NCBI GenBank assembly: GCA_026645375.1
Contig: JAPFFX010000225.1
Location: 1-8,072, forward strand
Origin: Citricoccus sp. WCRC_4
GTDB taxonomy: Bacteria; Actinomycetota; Actinomycetes; Actinomycetales; Micrococcaceae
Reading direction: 5' to 3'
Length of the DNA stretch: 8,072 bases
Part shown: positions 1 to 6,175 of the stretch, piece after piece
How positions within the stretch are numbered: position 1 is the first letter of the stretch
Layout of the letters: every line of letters starts with the position of its first letter
Made by a program: the position numbers and the translations under genes
Notes under the pieces: generated by a model
The model's input: the letters and a program-made list of their open reading frames with translations, nothing else
Database searches by the model: none
Told to the model about the DNA's origin: nothing

Positions 1-45
1 CAGGAGATCCCACCGACCCTGAACCCGAACAAGGAGACCCCATGA
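1..45 (+). CDS. C-terminal tail of an upstream gene (partial)
   Basis: Frame 1 is open from the window edge and ends in a TGA at 43-45, giving a 14-residue tail (QEIPPTLNPNKETP). Its codons end in G or C at 12 of 14 positions, which is clearly more coding-like than the other two frames here. The stop overlaps the next start as ATGA, the usual sign of translational coupling. In related actinobacteria a DUF1469-type 'phage holin family' membrane protein often precedes DUF3618 genes, so that is the likely identity, but nothing in these 14 residues proves it. The alternative is a stop at 20-22 in frame 2. Confidence 0.4.
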   Translation, partial: QEIPPTLNPNKETP

Positions 46-689
46 GCAACAATCCCGATGAGATCCGCGCCGACATCGAGCGCACCCGGCACGAGCTCAG
101 CGCCGACGTGGACGCGCTGGCGGAGAAGGCCAGCCCCACCCGTGCCGTCCACCGGCAGGGCGACCGCGTCCGCGAGCGCATGACCAACATCAAGGAGTCC
201 ATCATGGGCAGTCCCGTCGACCCGTATTCCGCCCGGTCCGAACCCGGGCTCAGGGACCGCGCCCAGGGCATGGCCGAGGATGCCGCCCACGAGGTGCAGC
301 ACCGCGCCGAGGACGCCGTGCACGCCGTCCAGCAGGCCCCCGCCCGGGTCCGCCGCGGCACGCGCGGCAATCCGTTGGCGGCCGGGCTGATCGCGCTGGG
401 GGCGGGCTGGCTCATCGGCTCCCTGATCCCGGCCTCACCCGCCGAGCAGGAGGCGGCCGAGAAGGTCAAGGACCGGGCGGCACCGGTGGTGGATGAGGCC
501 AAGTCCGTGGCGCAGGAGATGGGCGAGAGCCTCAAGCCACAGGCCCAGGAAGCGGCGGCGTCCGTCAAGGACACCGCAACGACCGGCGTGGAGCACGTCA
601 AGGCCGAGGGCCAGGACAAGGCGGGCCAGCTCAAGGACGAGTCCGCCGAGTCGGCACGCCAGGTCAAGGGAACCACGGAGCGCTACTGA
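42..689 (+). CDS. DUF3618 domain protein with one membrane segment and LEA-like tail
   Basis: This 215-residue protein of unknown function starts at ATG 42, behind a strong AAGGAG ribosome site at 31-36 (5-nt spacing). Residues 1-30 (PDEIRADIERTRHELSADVD) are a clear DUF3618 signature, the short helical domain found in actinobacterial envelope/stress proteins. A charged linker follows, then one hydrophobic segment at about 110-130 (PLAAGLIALGAGWLIGSLIP). Residues 135-210 are an Ala/Lys/Glu-rich amphipathic stretch with repeated VKD/AKS/VKA/LKD units, resembling group 3 LEA or apolipoprotein-type helices. There is no cleavable signal peptide, so the protein is probably membrane-anchored by the central helix. 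It is probably cotranscribed with the upstream gene it overlaps. A role in envelope or desiccation/osmotic stress is inference only. Confidence 0.85.
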   Translation: MSNNPDEIRADIERTRHELSADVDALAEKASPTRAVHRQGDRVRERMTNIKESIMGSPVDPYSARSEPGLRDRAQGMAEDAAHEVQHRAEDAVHAVQQAPARVRRGTRGNPLAAGLIALGAGWLIGSLIPASPAEQEAAEKVKDRAAPVVDEAKSVAQEMGESLKPQAQEAAASVKDTATTGVEHVKAEGQDKAGQLKDESAESARQVKGTTERY

Positions 690-723
690 TACGGCGCTGA
701 GCCGTCCGGCTCGTCCCGTCGGA

Positions 724-759
724 CCCGGGGCATCGACGCATCAGCGCCGGTGCCCCGGG
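724..759 (+). terminator. GC-rich hairpin after the DUF3618 gene
   Basis: CCCGGGGCA at 724-732 pairs perfectly with TGCCCCGGG at 751-759. A G-T pair and two more pairs extend the stem to 733-735/748-750, leaving a 12-nt loop. It lies 35 nt past the DUF3618 stop. There is no U-run, as is common for actinobacterial terminators, so termination is plausible but unproven. Its right arm also covers the place where a panC -35 box would sit. A smaller hairpin (GAGCC/GGCTC, 699-712) precedes it. Confidence 0.4.
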
Positions 760-772
760 GGGCCTCCACTTT

Positions 773-780
773 CGTAGACT
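773..780 (+). promoter_or_regulatory. -10 box for a leaderless-type panC promoter
   Basis: CGTAGACT contains the hexamer TAGACT (775-780), which fits the actinobacterial -10 pattern TANNNT. A transcript from it should begin about 7-8 nt downstream, at or next to the GTG at 788. No Shine-Dalgarno sequence precedes that GTG. The same octamer sits at nearly the same distance before lysS. No good -35 box is visible. Confidence 0.55.
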
Positions 781-787
781 CACCTGC

Positions 788-1795
788 GTGAGCCCACTCG
801 ACCGCGCCCCCGACCGTACCCCCGTGCCCACCGGCACGGGTCTGACCCTGGAGGACACCGCCCGGCACGCCCCGGGCGACCAGGAGCTGCCCGCCGTGCA
901 CCGCACCCGGGCCGGGTTCCGGGCGGCGCTCGCGGAGAAGGTGCACGCGGCCGTCCTCTCCGGGGTGCCGGCACCCACCGTGGGCCTGGTCCCCACCATG
1001 GGCGCCCTGCACGGCGGGCATGCCGCGCTGGTCCGGCAGGCCCGGTCGGAGACCGACATCGTGGTGGCCTCCGTCTTCGTCAACCCGCTGCAGTTCGGCG
1101 ACCCCGCCGACCTGGACAACTACCCACGCACGCTCGAGGCGGACCGTGAGATCCTCGGCGCGGAGGGGTGTGAGCTGGTGTTCGCCCCGGACCTGGCGGA
1201 GATGTACCCCGGTTACCCGGACGCCCCGATCGTCACGGTCTCCGCCGGGCACATGGGCGAGGTGCTCGAGGGCGCCAGCCGGCCCGGTCACTTCGACGGC
1301 GTCTGCACCGTCGTCGCCAAGCTCTGGCACACCGCCCTGCCGCCGGCACCGGCGCGGCTGCTCAGCTACTTCGGGCAGAAGGACGCCCAGCAGCTGGCCG
1401 TGCTGCGCCGCATGCGCGCGGACCTGGACTTCGACCTGGAGATCCGGGCCGTGCCGCTGGTGCGCTCGCCGGAGGGGCTGGCGCTGTCCAGTCGCAACAC
1501 GCGACTGTCCCCGGAGGCCCTCGAGGCGGCGCTCGTGCTCTACCGGTCGCTGGGGACCCTCCGGCGGGCCGCGGAGGAAGGCCGGCCCCTCGACGTCGGC
1601 GCGGCCCGGGCGATGGTCGAGGCCGAGCCGCTGGCCGGGCTCGACTACCTCGAGGTGGTGGACCATGCCACCCTCGAGCCGCTGACCCCGGAGGAATGGG
1701 GCCGCCCGCTGGAGCGCGAGGCCCTGGCGCTGGTGGCCGCGGAATTCGCTCCCGTCCGGCTCATCGACAACATGGTGCTGCCGGCCTCGTCCTGA
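788..1795 (+). CDS. panC: Pantothenate synthetase (pantoate--beta-alanine ligase)
   Basis: PanC joins pantoate and beta-alanine using ATP, through a pantoyl-adenylate, to make pantothenate (vitamin B5) for CoA; it acts in the cytosol. Numbering from GTG 788 (335 aa), the nucleotidyl-transferase HIGH motif is H75-G-G-H78 after LVPTMGAL. VFVNPLQF follows at 96-103, then the substrate-loop signature SRPGHFDGV, FGQKD with K198, and the KMSKS-equivalent LALSSRN with S234-S235-R236-N237. All key motifs are intact. The start is uncertain. GTG 788 fits a leaderless mRNA but gives about 36 residues more than the family. GTG 896 has a good ribosome site (CAGGAG, 881-886) and gives 299 aa, close to the usual 280-310. 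The panD and coaX genes that often follow are absent. The enzyme call is secure; the N-terminus is not. Confidence 0.95.
   Translation: MSPLDRAPDRTPVPTGTGLTLEDTARHAPGDQELPAVHRTRAGFRAALAEKVHAAVLSGVPAPTVGLVPTMGALHGGHAALVRQARSETDIVVASVFVNPLQFGDPADLDNYPRTLEADREILGAEGCELVFAPDLAEMYPGYPDAPIVTVSAGHMGEVLEGASRPGHFDGVCTVVAKLWHTALPPAPARLLSYFGQKDAQQLAVLRRMRADLDFDLEIRAVPLVRSPEGLALSSRNTRLSPEALEAALVLYRSLGTLRRAAEEGRPLDVGAARAMVEAEPLAGLDYLEVVDHATLEPLTPEEWGRPLEREALALVAAEFAPVRLIDNMVLPASS
882..898 (+). promoter_or_regulatory. Internal ribosome site and alternative panC start
   Basis: AGGAG at 882-886 lies 9 nt before an in-frame GTG at 896-898. The PanC fold begins just after this codon (VHRTRAGFRAAL), and LVPTMG would then fall near residue 31, as in characterised PanC proteins. 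This may be the true start, or a second start used alongside the leaderless one at 788. Confidence 0.4.
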
Positions 1796-1832
1796 GGACG
1801 CGATGGGCGGCCGGCGTCCGGTTCCCGGACCC

Positions 1833-1852
1833 GGCGGCGCCGGGGCGCCGCC
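1833..1852 (+). terminator. GC hairpin after panC
   Basis: GGCGGCGCC (1833-1841) and GGCGCCGCC (1844-1852) form a perfect 9-bp inverted repeat, 38 nt past the panC stop. A second, smaller hairpin lies just before it (GTCCGG/CCGGAC, 1816-1830). There is no U-tract. The pair probably acts as the panC terminator, but in DNA this rich in GC chance hairpins are common. Confidence 0.35.
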
Positions 1853-1857
1853 CCGGA

Positions 1858-1863
1858 TAGGAT
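1858..1863 (+). promoter_or_regulatory. Possible -10 box for the M13 peptidase gene
   Basis: TAGGAT fits TANNNT and is the only AT-containing patch in the 172-nt gap between panC and the peptidase gene. A start near 1870 would give a leader of about 98 nt. The -35 region falls inside the preceding GC hairpin and shows no consensus, so this is a weak call. Confidence 0.3.
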
Positions 1864-1967
1864 CGGACGCAAGCCGCGGTCCGGTGCCCACCGGACCGGC
1901 ACCCCGGCGCCGCTGGGCACCCGCTCCCCGGCGCCGCCGTCGACCCCCGACTGCCCCAGGAGCCCGC

Positions 1968-4100
1968 GTGAGCCAGACCGTGACCGCCATCAGCCAGCCG
2001 ACCGCCCGCGAGGACCTGTACCGGCACGTCAACGGCGCCTGGATGGAGTCCACGACCATCCCCGCGGACCAGGGGACCTACGGCGCCTTCATGGAGCTGC
2101 GCGACGCCTCCGAGGCCGCGGTCCGCAGACTGGCCGAGGACGCCGCCGCCCACTTCTGGTCCGGTCCCGGGGCCGGCATGGAGTCCGGCCCGTTCACCGC
2201 CGGGGCCGACGACGAGGGCGCCCGCCGGCGGATCGGCGCGCTCTATGCCTCCTTCATGGACGAGTCCAGCGTGGAGGACCGTGGCCTGGAGCCGATCGTC
2301 GCCGACCTGGCCGAGATCGAGGCCGTGGAGGACGCCGAGGAGTTCCTCGAGCTCTCCGGCCGGCTGCAGCGCACCGGGGTCAGCGGCCTGATCCAGACCG
2401 GTGCCCTCAATGACGCCGGGAATCCGGAGCGCATGCTGCTGCACCTGCTCCAGGACGGGCTGGGCCTGCCGGACGAGTCCTACTACCGGGAGGAGAAGTT
2501 CGCCGAGCTGCTCGGTGACTACCGGCAGCACGTGGGCAACCTCTTCCAGCTGGCCGGCATCGGCGGTGACACCCCGGAGACCCGGGCGTACGCGGACCGC
2601 GTGGTGGACCTGGAGGTCAAGATCGCCGCCGCCCACTGGGACGTGGTGAAGTGCCGGGACGCGGTGGCCCGCTACAACCTGCTGGATCGCGCGACCCTGC
2701 TGGAGTCCTTCCCGCTGGCCGAGCGCTGGCTGGAGGGCATCGGGGCGCAGGCCTCCCGCAGCGCCGAGGTGGTGGCGTGGCAGCCGGACTTCCTGGCCGC
2801 GATGCAGCAGCTGCTGCTCGCCGAGGACCTGGAGGACTGGAAGCTGTGGCTGCAACTGCAGGTGCTGCGCTCGGCCGCCCCCTACCTGACCGAGGCCTTC
2901 GTCAACGAGCACTTCAACTTCTACGGCCGCAAGCTCGCCGGCACCGAGGAGGTCAAGCCCCGCTGGAAGCGCGGGGTGGCCTTCGTCAACGGGGCCGTGG
3001 GCGAGGACGTGGGCCGGCTGTACGTGGCACGGCACTTCCCCGAGGGCCACAAGGCGACCATGGACCAGCTCGTCTCCACCCTGCTGGAGGCCTACCGCCG
3101 GTCCATCTCCACGCTCGAGTGGATGGGGGAGGAGACCCGGCAGCGGGCGCTGGAGAAGCTGTCCATGTTCAAGCCCATGGTCGGCTACCCGGTGAAGTGG
3201 ATCGACTACTCCTCCCTGGAGGTGGACCCCGAGGACCTGGTGGCCAACGTGCGCGCGGCCTCCGCGTTCGAGTTCGAACGGGACCTGGCCAAGATCGAGA
3301 CCGGCCCGGATCCCGAGGAATGGCACATGACCCCGCAGACGGTCAACGCCTACTACTCCCCGCTGGAGAACGCGATCGTCTTCCCCGCGGCCATCCTGCA
3401 GCCGCCGTTCTTCGACCCCGGCCGTGACCCGGCCGAGAACTTCGGGGCCATCGGCGCCGTCATCGGCCACGAGATCGGCCACGGCTTCGACGACCAGGGG
3501 TCCCAGTACACCGGGGACGGCACCCTGCGGAACTGGTGGACCGACGGCGACCGCGCCGCCTTCGAGGAGCGCACCGCGAAGCTCGTGGAACAGTTCGAGG
3601 TGCTGCGTCCCACCGAGGCCCCGGAGCACTGCGTCAACGGCCGGCTCACCCTGGGTGAGAACATCGGTGACCTGGGCGGACTGGGCATCGCCTACAAGGC
3701 GCTGGAGATCTGGCGGGAGGAGAACGCCGACGCCGGCCGCACCGGTGACACCGCCGGCTCGGTCCGGGCGACCGGTGCGGGGGGAACGGCCGGCCGGTCC
3801 GAGGCGACCGGTCGCCCGGTCGGGGCCCACCCGCAGGCCGGGGGGCCGGCGGAGGCCTCCGAGGCCGAGGAGGCCCGGGTGGAGCAGGACCGCGCGTTCT
3901 TCGCGTCCTGGGCGGAGTGCTGGCGCCAGTTGTCCCGCCCGGAGACCACGATCACGCGGATCACCTCCGACCCGCACTCGCCCAACGAGTTCCGCTGCAA
4001 CCAGGTGGTGAGGAACCTGGACGCCTTCCACGAGGCCTACGGGACCCGGCCGGGTGACGGCATGTGGCTGGATCCGGCCGAGCGCGTCACCATCTGGTGA
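1968..4100 (+). CDS. M13 family zinc metallopeptidase (PepO/Zmp1/neprilysin-like)
   Basis: This is an endopeptidase of the neprilysin family that cleaves peptides with a zinc-activated water. GTG 1968 was chosen because AGGAG (1958-1962) lies 5 nt upstream; the frame stays open back to 1803, but that stretch is Pro/Arg-rich and does not look coding. The product has 710 aa. DLYRHVNGAW at 16-25 is the M13 N-terminal signature. NAYY begins at N460 (substrate binding). The zinc site is H501-E-I-G-H505 with the third ligand E564 in GENIGDLGG (D568 of ExxxD). The end, FRCNQVVRNLDAFHEAYG...DPAERVTIW, is typical. There is no signal peptide or membrane helix, so it should be cytosolic like bacterial PepO. 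Residues about 586-637 are a low-complexity Gly/Ala/Thr/Glu insertion, longer than is usual there. In mycobacteria panD and coaX occupy this place. The physiological substrate is unknown. Confidence 0.95.
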   Translation: MSQTVTAISQPTAREDLYRHVNGAWMESTTIPADQGTYGAFMELRDASEAAVRRLAEDAAAHFWSGPGAGMESGPFTAGADDEGARRRIGALYASFMDESSVEDRGLEPIVADLAEIEAVEDAEEFLELSGRLQRTGVSGLIQTGALNDAGNPERMLLHLLQDGLGLPDESYYREEKFAELLGDYRQHVGNLFQLAGIGGDTPETRAYADRVVDLEVKIAAAHWDVVKCRDAVARYNLLDRATLLESFPLAERWLEGIGAQASRSAEVVAWQPDFLAAMQQLLLAEDLEDWKLWLQLQVLRSAAPYLTEAFVNEHFNFYGRKLAGTEEVKPRWKRGVAFVNGAVGEDVGRLYVARHFPEGHKATMDQLVSTLLEAYRRSISTLEWMGEETRQRALEKLSMFKPMVGYPVKWIDYSSLEVDPEDLVANVRAASAFEFERDLAKIETGPDPEEWHMTPQTVNAYYSPLENAIVFPAAILQPPFFDPGRDPAENFGAIGAVIGHEIGHGFDDQGSQYTGDGTLRNWWTDGDRAAFEERTAKLVEQFEVLRPTEAPEHCVNGRLTLGENIGDLGGLGIAYKALEIWREENADAGRTGDTAGSVRATGAGGTAGRSEATGRPVGAHPQAGGPAEASEAEEARVEQDRAFFASWAECWRQLSRPETTITRITSDPHSPNEFRCNQVVRNLDAFHEAYGTRPGDGMWLDPAERVTIW
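3760..3812 (+). repeat. Degenerate direct repeat in the M13 peptidase insertion
   Basis: GCGACCGGT occurs at 3768-3776 and 3804-3812, exactly 36 nt apart and in frame. CGGTCC occurs before each copy, at 3760-3765 and 3795-3800, 35 nt apart, so one base was gained or lost between them. Another ACCGGT lies at 3741-3746. The protein shows the unit as RATG/EATG. This looks like a drifted local duplication that lengthened the loop. Confidence 0.5.
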
Positions 4101-4102
4101 GC

Positions 4103-4110
4103 CGTAGACT
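4103..4110 (+). promoter_or_regulatory. -10 box for a leaderless-type lysS promoter
   Basis: CGTAGACT, identical to the octamer before panC, begins 3 nt after the peptidase stop codon. The expected start point is 4117-4119, coinciding with GTG 4119. No Shine-Dalgarno sequence lies before either GTG 4119 or the in-frame TTG 4113. No clear -35 box is visible. The placement argues that lysS has its own promoter despite the 18-nt gap. Confidence 0.6.
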
Positions 4111-4118
4111 GGTTGACC

Positions 4119-5675
4119 GTGACGACCCAGAACTCCCCGGCCCAGCCGGCAACGGTGGACGGACAGCCCAGCGATCCCACGACCAGTGACCAGCGGCAGG
4201 TCCGCCAGGACAAGCGCGACGAGATCCTGGCCTCCGGGCGCGAGGCCTACCCGGTCGCCGTGGACCGCACGCACTCCCTGGCGCGCGTCCGGGCGGACTT
4301 CCCGGACCTGGAGCCGGGCGCCGAGACCGGCCAGCGGGTCGGCGTGGCCGGGCGCGTGGTGTTCCTGCGCAACACCGGCAAGCTCTGCTTCGCCACGCTG
4401 CAGGAGGGTGGCGACGACGGCGCCGGCGCCCGGTTGCAGGTCATGGTCTCGCTGGCCAACGTGGGCGAGGAGTCCCTCGCGGACTGGAAGCACCTGGTGG
4501 ACCTGGGCGACCACATCGCCGTCCAGGGCGAGGTGATCGCCTCCCGCCGCGGGGAGCTGTCCATCATGGCCGACGGCTGGCAGATGGCCTCCAAGGCGCT
4601 GCGTCCACTGCCCGTGCTGCACGCCGGGCTCAACGAGGAGACCCGGGTGCGCCAGCGCTACGCGGACCTCATCGTGCGCCCCGAGGCGCGGCAGATGGTC
4701 CACACCCGGGCCGCGATCATCCGCTCCATCCGGCGCACCCTCGAGGACCGCGGTTACGTGGAGGTGGAGACCCCGGTCCTCCAGCTGATCCACGGCGGCG
4801 CCCATGCCCGTCCGTTCGAGACCCACCTGAACGCGTTCGACCAGGGGATGACCCTGCGCATCGCCACCGAGCTCTACCTGAAGCGGGCCGTGGTCGGCGG
4901 GATCGACCGGGTCTTCGAGATCGGCCGGGTGTTCCGCAACGAGGGCGTGGACTCCACCCATTCCCCGGAGTTCACCACCCTGGAGTCCTACGAGGCCTGG
5001 GCGGACATGCACGTCATGGCCGAGCGGATGCAGGAGATGATCCTCAATGCCGCGGACGCCATCGGGGCGGGCCGCCGGATCGAGACGCCCCGCGGCGCCA
5101 TCGACCTGGACGGGGAATGGCGCTGGCTGGAGGTCTACCCCGGCCTGTCGGAGGCCGTGGGCCGGGAGGTCACCCCGGACACCACGGTCGAGGAGCTGCG
5201 CGCGATCGCCGATGAGCACGCGGTGGCCTACGACGGGTTCTGGGACGCGGAGAAGCTCGTCATCGAGTTGTTCGGCGAGATCGTGGAGCCCACGCTCATC
5301 AATCCGACCTTCGTCTACAACTACCCCCCGGCCGCCCAGCCGCTGGCCCGCCCGCACCGGTCCAAGCCCGGCGTGATCGAGGCCTGGGACCTCATCATCG
5401 GCGGCATGGAACGCGGCACGGCCTTCTCCGAGCTGATCGACCCGGTCATCCAGCGTGAGCGGCTCACCGCGCAGTCGGAGGCGTCCGCCGCGGGCGACGA
5501 CGAGGCGATGCAGCTGGACGACGACTTCCTGCGCGCCCTGGAGTACGGTGCCCCGCCGATGGGCGGCATCGGGCTCGGGATCGACCGCCTCGTCATGCTG
5601 TTCACCGGGGCCGGGATCCGGGAGACCATCCTGTTCCCGCTGCTCAAGCCGGAGGCCCAGGGGTCGGGCAGCTGA
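4119..5675 (+). CDS. lysS: Lysyl-tRNA synthetase, class II
   Basis: LysRS charges tRNA-Lys with lysine using ATP. From GTG 4119 it has 518 aa, the usual size. After a short variable N-terminus, residues about 70-165 form the OB-fold anticodon-binding domain (RVGVAGRVVFLRNTGKLCFATLQE...). The class II core then shows motif 1 around 188-225 (ending GYVEVETPVL), GGAHARPFETHLNAFD, and motif 2 R264-VFEIGRVFRNEG-VDSTHSPEFT with R273 and E275. Near the end are the lysine-pocket stretch GTAFSELIDPVIQRER and motif 3 G483-IGLGIDRLVM with R490. Wording such as STHSPEF and AAGDDEAMQLDDDFLRALEYG matches the actinobacterial LysS type, e.g. M. tuberculosis LysS. TTG 4113 would add two residues, but GTG 4119 fits the -10 box better. 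The stop overlaps the next start as TGATG. Confidence 0.97.
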   Translation: MTTQNSPAQPATVDGQPSDPTTSDQRQVRQDKRDEILASGREAYPVAVDRTHSLARVRADFPDLEPGAETGQRVGVAGRVVFLRNTGKLCFATLQEGGDDGAGARLQVMVSLANVGEESLADWKHLVDLGDHIAVQGEVIASRRGELSIMADGWQMASKALRPLPVLHAGLNEETRVRQRYADLIVRPEARQMVHTRAAIIRSIRRTLEDRGYVEVETPVLQLIHGGAHARPFETHLNAFDQGMTLRIATELYLKRAVVGGIDRVFEIGRVFRNEGVDSTHSPEFTTLESYEAWADMHVMAERMQEMILNAADAIGAGRRIETPRGAIDLDGEWRWLEVYPGLSEAVGREVTPDTTVEELRAIADEHAVAYDGFWDAEKLVIELFGEIVEPTLINPTFVYNYPPAAQPLARPHRSKPGVIEAWDLIIGGMERGTAFSELIDPVIQRERLTAQSEASAAGDDEAMQLDDDFLRALEYGAPPMGGIGLGIDRLVMLFTGAGIRETILFPLLKPEAQGSGS

Positions 5676-5938
5676 TGGACACCTTCTGGGAGTACTTCTC
5701 CGTCCTGGCCCCCTCCGTGGGGCTGGGGCTGATCTTCTGGCTCGTCATGCGATCCCTGTTCCGGGCGGACAGCGGCGAGCGGAACGCGCGCGCCGAATTG
5801 GAGGAGCGCGAGGCGGAGGAATGGGCCCGCTTGCGGGCGGAACGCGGCTCCCGCGACAGCGCCGGTGAGGCCGCCGGGGAGACGACCGCCGGTGATTCCG
5901 GCGACGGCCGCGGAGCCGGTCCCACGACCGCTTCGTGA
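5675..5938 (+). CDS. Small single-pass membrane protein coupled to lysS
   Basis: This 87-residue protein has no assigned function. Its ATG (5675-5677) shares one base with the lysS stop (TGATG), and there is only a weak purine run upstream, so it is probably translated by reinitiation after lysS. Residues 8-29 (FSVLAPSVGLGLIFWLVMRSLF) form one membrane helix near the N-terminus. Residues 31-60 are a highly charged Arg/Glu helix, possibly coiled coil (ELEEREAEEWARLRAERG). The tail (61-87) is a disordered Gly/Ala/Asp/Thr stretch. By the positive-inside rule the charged tail should face the cytosol. I recall similar short proteins next to lysS in Arthrobacter-like genomes, which suggests a conserved lineage gene rather than a chance frame. 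A link to lysine charging is only suggested by the coupling. Confidence 0.75.
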   Translation: MDTFWEYFSVLAPSVGLGLIFWLVMRSLFRADSGERNARAELEEREAEEWARLRAERGSRDSAGEAAGETTAGDSGDGRGAGPTTAS

Positions 5939-6036
5939 CGGCGCATTCCCGCATTTCGCGGAGGGGATATCAGGATTCCCAACCTGTGAGTTCGCCGTGA
6001 GAGCGGAGTGCGCGTCGCCCTTCAGTTGGTAAACAT

Positions 6037-6097
6037 AATAGGGATCCGGGATACTCTGAACTGGGCGCCGGATCGGAAGAAGGCAATAGGGATTCCC
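6037..6097 (+). repeat. Direct repeat AATAGGGAT before lsr2
   Basis: AATAGGGAT occurs at 6037-6045 and 6085-6093, 48 bp apart, continuing as CC and TCC respectively. The second copy runs into GGGATTCCC (6089-6097), symmetric around its centre. Nearby, GGATTCCC recurs at 5973-5980 and 6090-6097, each close to a GGATATC (5965-5971 and 6105-6111). These may be binding sites for a regulator. Confidence 0.4.
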
Positions 6098-6127
6098 TGG
6101 TTGAGGATATCCGGACTGTCGGTGCCG

Positions 6128-6153
6128 GGAACATCCGTTCCGAAAGCTCCGTT
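6128..6153 (+). promoter_or_regulatory. ECF-like promoter with GAAC-N4-GTTC palindrome before lsr2
   Basis: GGAAC (6128-6132) and GTT (6151-6153) are separated by 18 nt, the spacing of SigR/SigH-type ECF promoters. Transcription would begin near 6159-6161, leaving a short leader that still holds the lsr2 ribosome site. GGAAC-ATCC-GTTCC (6128-6141) is also a perfect 5-bp inverted repeat whose core GAAC-N4-GTTC is that of the Gram-positive LexA box. The flanks do not extend the LexA match. Either reading is tentative. Confidence 0.35.
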
Positions 6154-6175
6154 GACATATCGAAGGGGAATGGCC

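Larger units (their letters stand above)
5939..6175 (+). promoter_or_regulatory. AT-richer control region before lsr2
   Basis: These 237 nt are about 56% G+C by hand count, against more than 70% in the flanking genes. They contain AAACATAATA (6031-6040), candidate -10 boxes CATAAT (6034-6039) and TACTCT (6052-6057), and a GATCCGG/CCGGATC inverted repeat (6043-6049/6068-6074). Repeats and a palindrome are listed separately. Lsr2 binds AT-rich DNA, so self-regulation is plausible. The lsr2 frame stays open upstream to 6008, but that part does not resemble Lsr2. No terminator for the preceding gene is evident beyond a weak 4-bp stem at 5949-5961. Confidence 0.6.

Noticed and set aside
1803..1967. 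55-codon N-terminal extension of the M13 peptidase from ATG 1803
   Set aside because: It is Pro/Arg/Gly-rich, crosses a GC hairpin and a -10-like box, and has no good ribosome site, while GTG 1968 has AGGAG at 5 nt and the family start follows.
683..2059. Minus-strand frame of 458 codons over panC
   Set aside because: Same GC-bias shadow; it is low in domain-like sequence and lies opposite a complete panC.
1761..5357. Minus-strand open frame of 1198 codons across the peptidase and lysS genes
   Set aside because: It is the mirror of two well-supported genes. High G/C at their third positions removes stops from that antisense frame, and the translation (Gly/Leu/Val/Arg/His-rich) shows no domain.
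6152..6157. Perfect -35 hexamer TTGACA just before lsr2
   Set aside because: A matching -10 box would fall at or inside the start of lsr2, and none is visible there.
6008..6175. 56-codon N-terminal extension of Lsr2
   Set aside because: It lies in the AT-richer control region, has no Lsr2 similarity, and a well-spaced ribosome site precedes GTG 6176, giving the canonical MAQKV start.
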